From the NCBI RefSeq assembly GCF_003048675.2, contig NZ_CP060707.1, forward strand, positions 1-64,000: DNA of 64,000 nt. Direction: 5' to 3'. Below are positions 57,216-64,000 of this stretch, in pieces. Source of the stretch: Campylobacter concisus (GTDB taxonomy: Bacteria; Campylobacterota; Campylobacteria; Campylobacterales; Campylobacteraceae). A model generated the notes under the pieces. It had not been told where the DNA came from. It worked only from the letters and a program-made list of their open reading frames with translations, and did no database searches. Position numbers and translations under genes: made by a program. Numbering within the stretch: position 1 is the stretch's first letter; every line of letters begins with the position of its first letter.

Positions 57216-58781
57216 ATGAAAAATTCAGGTTTATCTAGAAGAGATTTTGTGAAATTTAGCGCTATCGGAGCCACGGCACTTGGCATGGGCGCTACAAATT
57301 TAATGGCCAGTGCGATGAACGAAAAAGATGTCAAATGGGACGAGGAGTATGACGTAGTCATCATCGGCTCAGGCTTTGCAGCTCTTGCAGCTGGCGTGAC
57401 ATCAGCCAAAAAAGGCAACAAAGTTGTCTTGATCGAAAAAATGGGCCGCACAGGTGGCAACTCTGTCATCAATGGCGGAATTTTTGCCGTTCCAAACAGC
57501 GACATGCAAAAGAAAGCTGGCATCAAAGATAGCACCGAGCTATTTATCAAAGACTGCTTGAAAGCAGGTCGCGGCATCAACCACGTTGATCTTTTGGCAA
57601 AGATCGGCGAGAGAGCGCAAGATGCTTACAAACTCACAATTGATTGTGGTGCAAAATATATCGACCAGATCACTCACGCAGGCGGTCACTCAGTGCCAAG
57701 AAGCCTTCAAACAGAGGTCGGCAGCGGCGCTGGCATCGTGCTCCCTATGACTGCGACATTTGAAAAGTTAGAGGGCGCATCGATCAAAAAAAGGACAAAA
57801 TTTGATGATTTCGTCTTTGACGACAAGGGCGCAGTTGTGGGCGTCATCGTCAGAGAAAACTACAAATTTGATGGCAATTTGATGAGTGACGATGTCGAAA
57901 ACAAAGGCGGCGATACAAAATATATAAAAGCCAAAAAAGGCGTCGTACTAGCAGCTGGTGGCTTTTGTAGGGATAAAATTTTTAGACGCCTTCAAGATCC
58001 AAGGATTACACCTGAGACAGACTCAACAAACCAACCAGGCTCAACAGCAGGTGCGCTTCTAGCAGCATTTAGAGCTGGTGCTTATCCAGTTCAGCCAAGC
58101 TGGATCCAATATGGCCCTTGGGGATGTGCTGATGAGACAGGCTTTGGCGTTGGATCTATGTTTAACGTAAATGGTGCTTTTCCGTTTGGAATTTCAGTCA
58201 ATCCAAGAACTGGCAAACGCTACATGAACGAGCTAGCTGACCGCAGGACAAGAACAGAAGCTATGTTTAAAGTCATCCATGAAAAGGGCGAAGACGATAA
58301 AAACTTTCCTATCAACTTCTGCGACTCAAGAGCCCTTCCTCACATGCTTCCAGCTCACTATGAAAAGGCTATCGCAGCTGGAATTTGCAAGAAATTTGAC
58401 ACACTTGATGCTTTGGCAGCTGAGTATAAGATCCCAGTTGATGAGCTCAAAAAAACAGTCGCAAGATACAACGAATTTGTCAAAAAAGGCGTTGATGAGG
58501 ACTTTGGCAAACCAGTTGTTGCGACTACGACAAAGGGCATTGATATCTCTGTTCCGCCGTTTTACGCAGAGCGTGGCACGCCAAAAGTTCACCACACAAT
58601 GGGTGGTCTAAATATCAACACAAAAGCCCAAGTCATGAACTCTCAAACAGCTATGCCTATACCAAATTTATATGCAGCTGGCGAGATCACAGGTGGCGTT
58701 CACGGAGCCAGCCGTCTAGGATCAGTTGCGATAACTGATTGCTTGACATTTGGTATGATCGCTGCTGAGACCATAGGCTAA
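57216..58781 (+). CDS. Flavocytochrome c flavin subunit (FccA-like)
   Basis: Periplasmic FAD enzyme of the fumarate reductase/succinate dehydrogenase flavoprotein family. A Tat signal (SRRDFVKFSAIGATALGMGA, RR at 8-9) is followed by the FAD site VVIIGSGFAALAAG (51-56). GRTGGNSVINGGIF, YMNELADRRTRTEAMF and GASRLGSVAITDCL are family motifs. There is no heme domain, so partner cytochromes are needed; the tetraheme and NapC/NirT genes at 34-35 kb are the best candidates. The substrate (fumarate, methacrylate or another acrylate) cannot be read from sequence. 521 residues. Confidence 0.88.
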   Translation: MKNSGLSRRDFVKFSAIGATALGMGATNLMASAMNEKDVKWDEEYDVVIIGSGFAALAAGVTSAKKGNKVVLIEKMGRTGGNSVINGGIFAVPNSDMQKKAGIKDSTELFIKDCLKAGRGINHVDLLAKIGERAQDAYKLTIDCGAKYIDQITHAGGHSVPRSLQTEVGSGAGIVLPMTATFEKLEGASIKKRTKFDDFVFDDKGAVVGVIVRENYKFDGNLMSDDVENKGGDTKYIKAKKGVVLAAGGFCRDKIFRRLQDPRITPETDSTNQPGSTAGALLAAFRAGAYPVQPSWIQYGPWGCADETGFGVGSMFNVNGAFPFGISVNPRTGKRYMNELADRRTRTEAMFKVIHEKGEDDKNFPINFCDSRALPHMLPAHYEKAIAAGICKKFDTLDALAAEYKIPVDELKKTVARYNEFVKKGVDEDFGKPVVATTTKGIDISVPPFYAERGTPKVHHTMGGLNINTKAQVMNSQTAMPIPNLYAAGEITGGVHGASRLGSVAITDCLTFGMIAAETIG

Positions 58782-58788
58782 AACTACT

Positions 58789-58812
58789 AGTGGCAGGCAT
58801 TTGCTTGCCACT
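58789..58812. terminator. Bidirectional terminator hairpin
   Basis: AGTGGCAGGC and GCTTGCCACT pair in a ten-base stem with one G-U and loop ATTT, between the flavin-subunit gene and the converging small regulator gene. T-rich sequence follows on the plus strand. Confidence 0.75.
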
Positions 58813-59044
58813 ACAAATTTTTAAATCTATAAACTCCGTTTTTTACTCGTTCAAAAATTTTCTTCTCTTCAAGTAACTTAAACGTGCTTATCACGGTTGG
58901 TTTGCTCACATTTAGCTTTTCACAAATTTCTGAAATTTTAAGCATGATAAAGCCATTTTCATCGCTTAGCTCGCAAAGTAAATTTATGATCTCTGCCTTT
59001 TTCTCGCCAAGAAGCGCTTTGTAAATTTCTTTTTCTAGCTCCAA
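58811..59044 (-). CDS. Small winged-helix regulator-like protein
   Basis: A 77-residue protein predicted as a winged helix: ISEICEKLNVSKPTVISTFK is the recognition helix region, followed by LLEEKKIFERVKNGVYRF as wing. Resembles RepL-type or small HTH regulators. Its target is unknown. It overlaps dgkA by ten bases (its start inside the dgkA 3' end). Confidence 0.65.
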   Translation of the reverse strand: MELEKEIYKALLGEKKAEIINLLCELSDENGFIMLKISEICEKLNVSKPTVISTFKLLEEKKIFERVKNGVYRFKNL

Positions 59045-59400
59045 ATTTTATATCCTATCGCTACGCACCAAAGCGCGCCACATAAGAAATTTGCGATCAT
59101 CACGGCAGCACTTCCAGCGTCCTTTGCCGCTTTTGCTAGGGTGTGATAGTCTGGGCTTGCAAGATCAGTCACTCGCTCTAGGCCCGAGTTTAAGCACTCG
59201 CAAACTAGCACAAATGCCATGCTAAAGATCAAAAATAGGTTAAAAATAAGGTCAAATTTCCAAAAAAATAGCGAGATCGTAGCTATCAAAAATATGCAAA
59301 TTTCTATGCGAAAGCTCTTTTCGTTTTTAAAAATTTCAGCCAAACCCTCTCTTGCGTAGCCAAAATTTTTAAAAAATTTATACGTTGGCTGGTTTCTCAT
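59035..59400 (-). CDS. dgkA: Diacylglycerol kinase
   Basis: Small integral membrane kinase that recycles diacylglycerol. Three membrane helices over 121 residues; NSGLERVTDLASPDYHTLAK with the Glu and Asp of the active site, and KDAGSAAVMIANF. I start at ATG 59400 behind AAAAAGGAAAGTT; nine upstream codons are open but have no ribosome site. Confidence 0.93.
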   Translation of the reverse strand: MRNQPTYKFFKNFGYAREGLAEIFKNEKSFRIEICIFLIATISLFFWKFDLIFNLFLIFSMAFVLVCECLNSGLERVTDLASPDYHTLAKAAKDAGSAAVMIANFLCGALWCVAIGYKIWS

Positions 59401-59453
59401 AACTTTCCTTTTTGTGATTTTTGGCATAATTATAATTAAAAAAAGGATGAAAT

Positions 59454-60212
59454 TTGAAACTTATTAGCTGGAACGTAAATGGGCTGCGCGCAGTCGTGGC
59501 AAAAGATGGCTTTGGCTGGCTTGATGAGGTTAGGCCTGATTTTTTGGGACTGCAAGAGATCAAGGTCAAAGAAGATGACGTGCCAAAAGAAATTTACAAC
59601 CTTGGATTTAAAGATATCAGTGTAAATTCAGGCGCAAGGGCTGGCTACTCTGGTGTGATGAGCCTTGCTAAATTTGACGTGCAAACGCAAAAAGCAGCTT
59701 TTTTTGACGACACGGAGGGGCGAGTTTTGGAGCATAGATTTGGCAATATCGTGCTTTTTAACATCTACTTTCCAAACGGCCAAAAGGACGACGAGAGGCT
59801 AGCTTACAAAATGGACTTTTACGAGAAATTTCTGGCTTACTGCAAAGAGCTTGTAAAAAGCGGCAAAGAGGTGATATTTTGTGGCGACGTAAATACCGCT
59901 CACCGCGAGATCGACCTGAAAAATCCAAAGGCAAATGCCAAAACTTCAGGCTTTTTGCCTATCGAGCGCGCGTGGATAGATGAGGTGCTAAAAAGTGGCT
60001 TTATAGATACCTTTAGAGCCGTAAATGGCGACGTTACGGACGCTTACTCGTGGTGGAGCTACCGCTTTAATGCAAGGGCGAAAAATGTCGGCTGGAGGAT
60101 TGATTATTTCTTCATTTCACAAGGGCTAAAAGATAGGCTAAAAGACGCCTTTATCCTACCAGAGATCGCTGGTAGCGACCACTGCCCAGTTGGCATAGAG
60201 ATAGAAATTTAG
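59454..60212 (+). CDS. xth: Exodeoxyribonuclease III
   Basis: AP endonuclease and 3' exonuclease for base-excision repair. [52 protein letters not shown] and [14 protein letters not shown] are the family motifs with the metal and catalytic His/Asp. Start is TTG 59454 with AAAAGGATG ahead. 252 residues. The end overlaps converging mntP by four bases. Confidence 0.95.
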   Translation: MKLISWNVNGLRAVVAKDGFGWLDEVRPDFLGLQEIKVKEDDVPKEIYNLGFKDISVNSGARAGYSGVMSLAKFDVQTQKAAFFDDTEGRVLEHRFGNIVLFNIYFPNGQKDDERLAYKMDFYEKFLAYCKELVKSGKEVIFCGDVNTAHREIDLKNPKANAKTSGFLPIERAWIDEVLKSGFIDTFRAVNGDVTDAYSWWSYRFNARAKNVGWRIDYFFISQGLKDRLKDAFILPEIAGSDHCPVGIEIEI

Positions 60213-60775
60213 AGCACGCCCTCTTCTAGCAAGTGGGTGATGAGGATTTTAAAGCCTAGAAATATAAGTATCGCTCCACCTAAAAATAGCGCCTTTTTCT
60301 CTAAAATTTCACCCATAAATTTACCGATGTAAAAGGCAGCTAGGCTTAGCACAAAGCAGACTATGCCGATGATGAGCGCACTCTCAAATACATTAACCGC
60401 TTCAAAGCTAAGCGTGACGCCAACGGCGAGTGCGTCGATGCTCGTGGCAAATGCACCAACAAAAATGGTCTTAATATCCATGCTTAAGGACTCGCCAGCC
60501 TCGCTGCTACAGGCCTCTTTTAGCATTTTAAAGCCAAGAAAACAAAGTATAAAAAATGCGATGAAGTGATCGATAGAGCTTATAAATTTAGCAAAGCTAA
60601 TGCCTAGAAAATAGCCAAGAAGCGGCATGAGAAACTGAAAAAAGCCGAGCATAAAAGCGATAAATAAAATTTTGTCAAAGCCAAGGCTTTTATACCTTGC
60701 GCCGTTTGCCATATTTAGAGCTGCGCTATCCATGCTAAGAGCGAAGCTAAGAAGTAAAAGCTGCATAAATTCCAT
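60209..60775 (-). CDS. mntP: Manganese efflux pump MntP
   Basis: Six-helix inner membrane exporter of Mn2+. [20 protein letters not shown] at the start and [15 protein letters not shown] in the middle hold the two Asp/Ser-rich repeats that bind manganese. 188 residues. Regulatory mntP riboswitch-like sequence was not recognised upstream. Confidence 0.93.
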   Translation of the reverse strand: MEFMQLLLLSFALSMDSAALNMANGARYKSLGFDKILFIAFMLGFFQFLMPLLGYFLGISFAKFISSIDHFIAFFILCFLGFKMLKEACSSEAGESLSMDIKTIFVGAFATSIDALAVGVTLSFEAVNVFESALIIGIVCFVLSLAAFYIGKFMGEILEKKALFLGGAILIFLGFKILITHLLEEGVL

Positions 60776-60875
60776 TTAAAAAAGAGCAAATTTTAGTGCA
60801 AAAATATTAAATTTATTTTAAGCGTTTAGATATTTTTTGTATGATTTTGCTTTAAATTTAAAAAAAGGAGAGAAG

Positions 60876-61625
60876 ATGAAAAAATCTCTTGTTATTCTTT
60901 GTGGCGCGCTTGCTTTAAATTTACAAGCAGCAAGCATGGATGATATGATAAATAAAGGTGTGAAAATCGCCACTCACGCATCAAGTGGCGACTATAAAAG
61001 CCTAGTTAGCGAGGCGCTAAATGCAGCTGTGAGCGAGCTTTCAAAAGAGGGCTTTATAAACAACGCCACAGCTAAAATCCCACTCCCAAAAAGCCTTGAA
61101 ATGGCGTCAAATTTAGCCAAAAAAGTGGGCGGCGAGAAGTGGGCGCAAGACCTTAGCAAGTCGATAAACAACGCTGCGACCACGGCTGTGCCAAAGGCAG
61201 CTGAGATTTTTAGCGAGAGCATAAAAAATATGAGCGAGGCCGATGTCAAAAAGCTCTTTAACGGCGGCAGCGACAGCGTTACGAAGTATTTAGAGAAAAG
61301 CTCCAGTCAAAAGCTAAAGGCGGCATTTACACCGATAATTGAAAAAATGATGAGCGATAATAGCTTTGCGACTGCCTATAATGGGCTAAATTCTTTCATC
61401 GGCGGCTCAGCTAAAAACAACGAAACGATAAAATCAGTCAAAAGCCTAGCTAAAAATTTAGGCGCAAGCGAATATGTGCCAGATGAAGGCGAAGACCTAA
61501 ACGCATATATCACTAGAAAGACGCTAGATGGGCTATTTAACGTGATGAGCGAGAAGGAAAAGGGGCTAAGAAGCGGCTTTAGCCTAGATAGCGGCAAAAA
61601 GGTGCTAGACTCGATCTTTAAATGA
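60876..61625 (+). CDS. DUF4197 exported protein
   Basis: A 249-residue protein with Sec signal MKKSLVILCGALALNLQAAS and a helical domain that fits DUF4197: ALNAAVSELSKEGFINNATA, KIPLPKSLEMASNLAKKVGG, KLKAAFTPIIEKMM. Function of DUF4197 is unknown. ATG 60876 has AAAGGAGAGAAG; an open extension of 13 codons lacks a ribosome site. Overlaps the transporter gene by four bases. Confidence 0.85.
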   Translation: MKKSLVILCGALALNLQAASMDDMINKGVKIATHASSGDYKSLVSEALNAAVSELSKEGFINNATAKIPLPKSLEMASNLAKKVGGEKWAQDLSKSINNAATTAVPKAAEIFSESIKNMSEADVKKLFNGGSDSVTKYLEKSSSQKLKAAFTPIIEKMMSDNSFATAYNGLNSFIGGSAKNNETIKSVKSLAKNLGASEYVPDEGEDLNAYITRKTLDGLFNVMSEKEKGLRSGFSLDSGKKVLDSIFK

Positions 61626-62500
61626 GAAATTTAAGTGCTCAAAACAAAGCTGACATCGCTCTTATCGTAGTTGCTATCGTTTGGGGCGCTACGTTTTTAC
61701 CCATGGCAAACGCGCTAAAGACAAATGGCGTCTTTGTCATGCTCTTTTGCCGGTTTTTTCTCTCGGCTATCTTTATGGGCTTTGTCGCGCTTAAATTTAC
61801 TAAGAAATTTAACAAAAAGAGCGTCACCCACGGCATTATCCTTGGAGCGGTGCTCTTTTTGTCATTTGCCACGCAAACTTACGCCCTAAAGCTTACTTTT
61901 AGCTCGAGCGTTGCCTTTATCACGGGGCTTGAGTGTGTGATAGTCCCTTTTATGGCGGCTTTTATTTTTAAAAATAAGATAAGCATTTTTGCCATTTTGG
62001 GCGCACTCATCGCTATTTTTGGGCTTTGGCTATTAAGTGGCGCCACGCTCGCACTTGGGGCTGGAGAGGCACTAGCGCTTATTTGCGCGATATTTTATGC
62101 GCTTTATACGACGCTAAATGGCCACTTTGTAAGAAAGAGCGAGCTTTATTTGCTTGTCTTTGTTGTCTTACTCACCGTCTCTTTGCTTTCGTTTGTTTTT
62201 GCGCTTTTTCAGGGCAGTATCGTGCCAAAATTTGATAGGGAATTTTTCATAGCGATATTTATCACTACGGTGATTGGCACCATATTTTGCTACTTTGTGC
62301 AAACCATCGCTCAAAGATACACGACCGCTAGCAAGGCGGCCCTATTTTTCTGCCTAGAGCCAGTCTCTGCTGGGCTAATAGGCTACTTTTTTGCTGGCGA
62401 GATACTTAGTATCTGGCAAATTTTTGGAGCCATGCTCATCATCTTTGGCGTCATTTTTAGCGAATTTGGCAAGCAAATTTGCTCTAAATTTAAGCTCTAA
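61622..62500 (+). CDS. EamA/DMT family transporter
   Basis: A 292-residue, ten-helix drug/metabolite transporter made of two EamA repeats. LIVVAIVWGATFLPMANALK starts the first repeat, and GEALALICAIFYALYTTLNG the second. EPVSAGLIGYFFAGEILSIW near the end is typical. Substrate unknown. Overlaps the DUF4197 stop (ATGA). Confidence 0.9.
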   Translation: MRNLSAQNKADIALIVVAIVWGATFLPMANALKTNGVFVMLFCRFFLSAIFMGFVALKFTKKFNKKSVTHGIILGAVLFLSFATQTYALKLTFSSSVAFITGLECVIVPFMAAFIFKNKISIFAILGALIAIFGLWLLSGATLALGAGEALALICAIFYALYTTLNGHFVRKSELYLLVFVVLLTVSLLSFVFALFQGSIVPKFDREFFIAIFITTVIGTIFCYFVQTIAQRYTTASKAALFFCLEPVSAGLIGYFFAGEILSIWQIFGAMLIIFGVIFSEFGKQICSKFKL

Positions 62501-63222
62501 AAGACAAAAAGCTTCATTTGAGAGTCTATTTTCTCATCTATAAACTCGCCCTCAAATCTCTCTTTTAACATCGCTAAAACCGTCTTTTCATCGTAGTTTT
62601 TAGCTCCGTTTATCTCAAGGTGCCAGCAGATATTTTCAGCTGCTTCTTGCACGCTTCGTCTAGCGATCCTAGTTTCGTTTAAAATTTGACTCTTATAAGC
62701 GATGCCTTGCTCGTTTAGCCACGCTTCAAGCCTATCTACGACGTTTTTTTGAGAGAGCACGCGGCCAAATTTTTCAAAAAATGGCTCAAGTAGATCAGAG
62801 CTTCTAGGCTTGTCCCAGCCAAGATAGAGCTTTTGCTTGGCGCAGTTTTGAAATTTAGCAAAATCTTCATCGCTCGCAATGGCTGGGCTCATCGTGCAAA
62901 TGGCGATATCAAAGAGCCTTGCTGGCTTAAATTCTCTCCAAGAGCAAACCTCGCTGGTTAAATTTGTCATGCCAAATCTCTTTGCGTCCTCATTTAAAAT
63001 TTCTATCATCTTTTCTGAGCTATCGATGCCTGTTATATGCTTAGCCGTTTTTGATAAAAATATGCTCCAAACGCCCGTGCCGCAGCCGATATCAAGGATA
63101 TCTTTGCCACTAAAATCAACTCCCCAAGCCAAGGCTTTACCAAAAATTTGCTGCTGGATAGCGCTGATCTTGCCGTCAAATCTTTGGTAGTTTGACGCCT
63201 TTTTATCCCATAAATTTTGCAT
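62497..63222 (-). CDS. Class I SAM-dependent methyltransferase
   Basis: A 241-residue methyltransferase. SAM site VDFSGKDILDIGCGTGVWSI, then GIDSSEKMIEILN (acidic loop) and FDIAICTMSPAI. Substrate unknown. It converges on the transporter gene by four bases and is divergent from the thioesterase. Confidence 0.85.
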   Translation of the reverse strand: MQNLWDKKASNYQRFDGKISAIQQQIFGKALAWGVDFSGKDILDIGCGTGVWSIFLSKTAKHITGIDSSEKMIEILNEDAKRFGMTNLTSEVCSWREFKPARLFDIAICTMSPAIASDEDFAKFQNCAKQKLYLGWDKPRSSDLLEPFFEKFGRVLSQKNVVDRLEAWLNEQGIAYKSQILNETRIARRSVQEAAENICWHLEINGAKNYDEKTVLAMLKERFEGEFIDEKIDSQMKLFVF

Positions 63223-63268
63223 TTTAGCTCCTTATTTTTGGTTATAATTTTAGCAAAAAAGGTCAAAA

Positions 63269-63661
63269 ATGAGAGATTTTATATATCACGTCACCATTCC
63301 ACCACAAGCCATCGACATGCACGGTCACATGAATAATGTCTATTATTTTACACTTATGCAAGAGGCTGCATTTGCCCACTCCGCCGCTGTTGGCGACACT
63401 GTTGAGGCGCAGTATAAAAGGGGTGAAATTTGGCTCATTAGAAAAAATGAAGCAAAATATATAAAAAGCGCAAAGCTGATGGATAAGATAGAAATTTACA
63501 CCTACACGCAGACTGAGGGCAAGGCGACATCTTGCAGATATTTCGAGTTTAAAAAAGATGGCGAGCTAATAGCAACTGGCAAGACGGAATTTGTCTATAT
63601 CGATCTAAAGACAAACCGCCCAAAAGCTATCCCAGCTGAGATCATCGCGCTTTACTCGTGA
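63269..63661 (+). CDS. Acyl-CoA thioesterase, hotdog fold
   Basis: A 130-residue 4HBT-type thioesterase. AIDMHGHMNNVYYFTLMQEA is the catalytic region (Asp and His-Asn), followed by IWLIRKNEAKYIKSAKLMDK. Substrate chain length unknown. ATG follows AAAAAAGGTCAAAA. Its stop overlaps the converging Fur-family gene. Confidence 0.85.
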   Translation: MRDFIYHVTIPPQAIDMHGHMNNVYYFTLMQEAAFAHSAAVGDTVEAQYKRGEIWLIRKNEAKYIKSAKLMDKIEIYTYTQTEGKATSCRYFEFKKDGELIATGKTEFVYIDLKTNRPKAIPAEIIALYS

Positions 63662-64000
63662 CCGCATTCGTCGCAAACGCCCTTTATCACGGCACTTTTT
63701 ATATTTTTAGCGACGTTTAGGTGGGGCATATCGATGTTTGTTACTTTGTGGCAGACGTCGCAGATGAAGTAGGCTTTGGCTTCGTTTGCTAGCTCGTAGT
63801 AGCTCTTGTGGTTGTTTTCGGTTTTTATGACGAGATTTTCCTTCTCAAAAATTTCCATACTTCTATAAAAGGTCGTCTTGTTTGCGTCAAGAATTTGCAA
63901 AATTTCGTCGTAGCTTAGCGGTGCTTTGGCGTTTTGTAAAATTTCAACAAGCTTTATGCGAAGCGTCGTGGCCTTGATATTGTGCTCTTCTAAGAAATTT
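63652..64000 (-). CDS. Fur-family regulator, N-terminus beyond the window
   Basis: The 3' part (about 115 codons) of a metal-responsive Fur-family repressor. The winged-helix region has LRIKLVEILQNAKAPLSYDE and DANKTTFYRSMEIFEKENLV. The zinc-binding Cys pairs are FICDVCHKVTNID and GVCDECGHE at the end. Fur, Zur and PerR cannot be told apart from this part. The start is past base 64000. Confidence 0.88.
   Translation of the reverse strand, partial: NFLEEHNIKATTLRIKLVEILQNAKAPLSYDEILQILDANKTTFYRSMEIFEKENLVIKTENNHKSYYELANEAKAYFICDVCHKVTNIDMPHLNVAKNIKSAVIKGVCDECGHE

Overview
The window reads as the start of a circular epsilonproteobacterial (Campylobacterota) chromosome, most like a Campylobacter of the C. 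concisus group. The reasons are the order dnaA-dnaN-gyrB with dnaA at base 1, AT-rich spacers full of AAATTTA-type words, promoters with a good TATAAT and no clear -35, and separate thrS-infC and rpmI-rplT operons. Tetraheme and flavin reductases of anaerobic respiration and a fucose/perosamine surface-sugar locus fit as well. The genus is solid; the species is an inference.

Layout. 1-6.7 kb: replication start (dnaA, putative oriC, dnaN, gyrB), then queF with a long basic tail and an HD phosphohydrolase. The 4.5S SRP RNA lies on the minus strand at 6.7-6.8 kb, overlapping the 3' end of the HD gene. 6.9-12.4 kb: housekeeping genes on both strands (purM, coaE, AlkD-like, dapF, rplT, rpmI). 12.5-18.1 kb: a secreted C69 dipeptidase and a methionine block (metE, a lipoprotein gene, metF).

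18.3-33.6 kb is a surface-polysaccharide locus on the plus strand: manC-gmd-fcl make GDP-fucose, a DegT-type aminotransferase probably diverts the Gmd product to GDP-perosamine, and a Wzx flippase, methyltransferases and several glycosyltransferases follow. Its middle is heavily broken: pyruvyltransferase, nitroreductase, one GT4, FkbM and acyltransferase genes are frameshifted, often at homopolymers. A G8 tract lies in a still-open methyltransferase gene. The locus ends at a decayed response regulator.

34-38.6 kb: a NapC/NirT-type and a tetraheme cytochrome c, probably partners of the Tat-exported flavoprotein at 57.2 kb; tRNA-Val(GAC); a short protein with a LapA/BapA-like retention module; an alanine/glycine symporter. 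38.7-45.4 kb: rarA, ung, thrS-infC and small genes. 45.4-46.8 kb: about 1.4 kb without an intact gene, holding degenerate tandem repeats and a decayed copy of the SUKH gene found on the other side of gdhA. 46.8-64 kb: gdhA, a biotin carboxylase subunit, a hemJ-TM2-lspA-glmM cluster, rpsT-prfA, a molbindin, the flavocytochrome flavin subunit, dgkA, xth, mntP, a DMT transporter, a methyltransferase, a thioesterase and a Fur-family regulator cut by the window end.

No CRISPR array, insertion sequence or prophage was seen. The points most worth a second look are the stand-alone retention-module protein with a TAAG site, the G8 contingency tract, the split three-part flavocytochrome c, the queF tail and the repeat/SUKH-pseudogene region beside gdhA. 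I did not find a clearly new multi-gene system.
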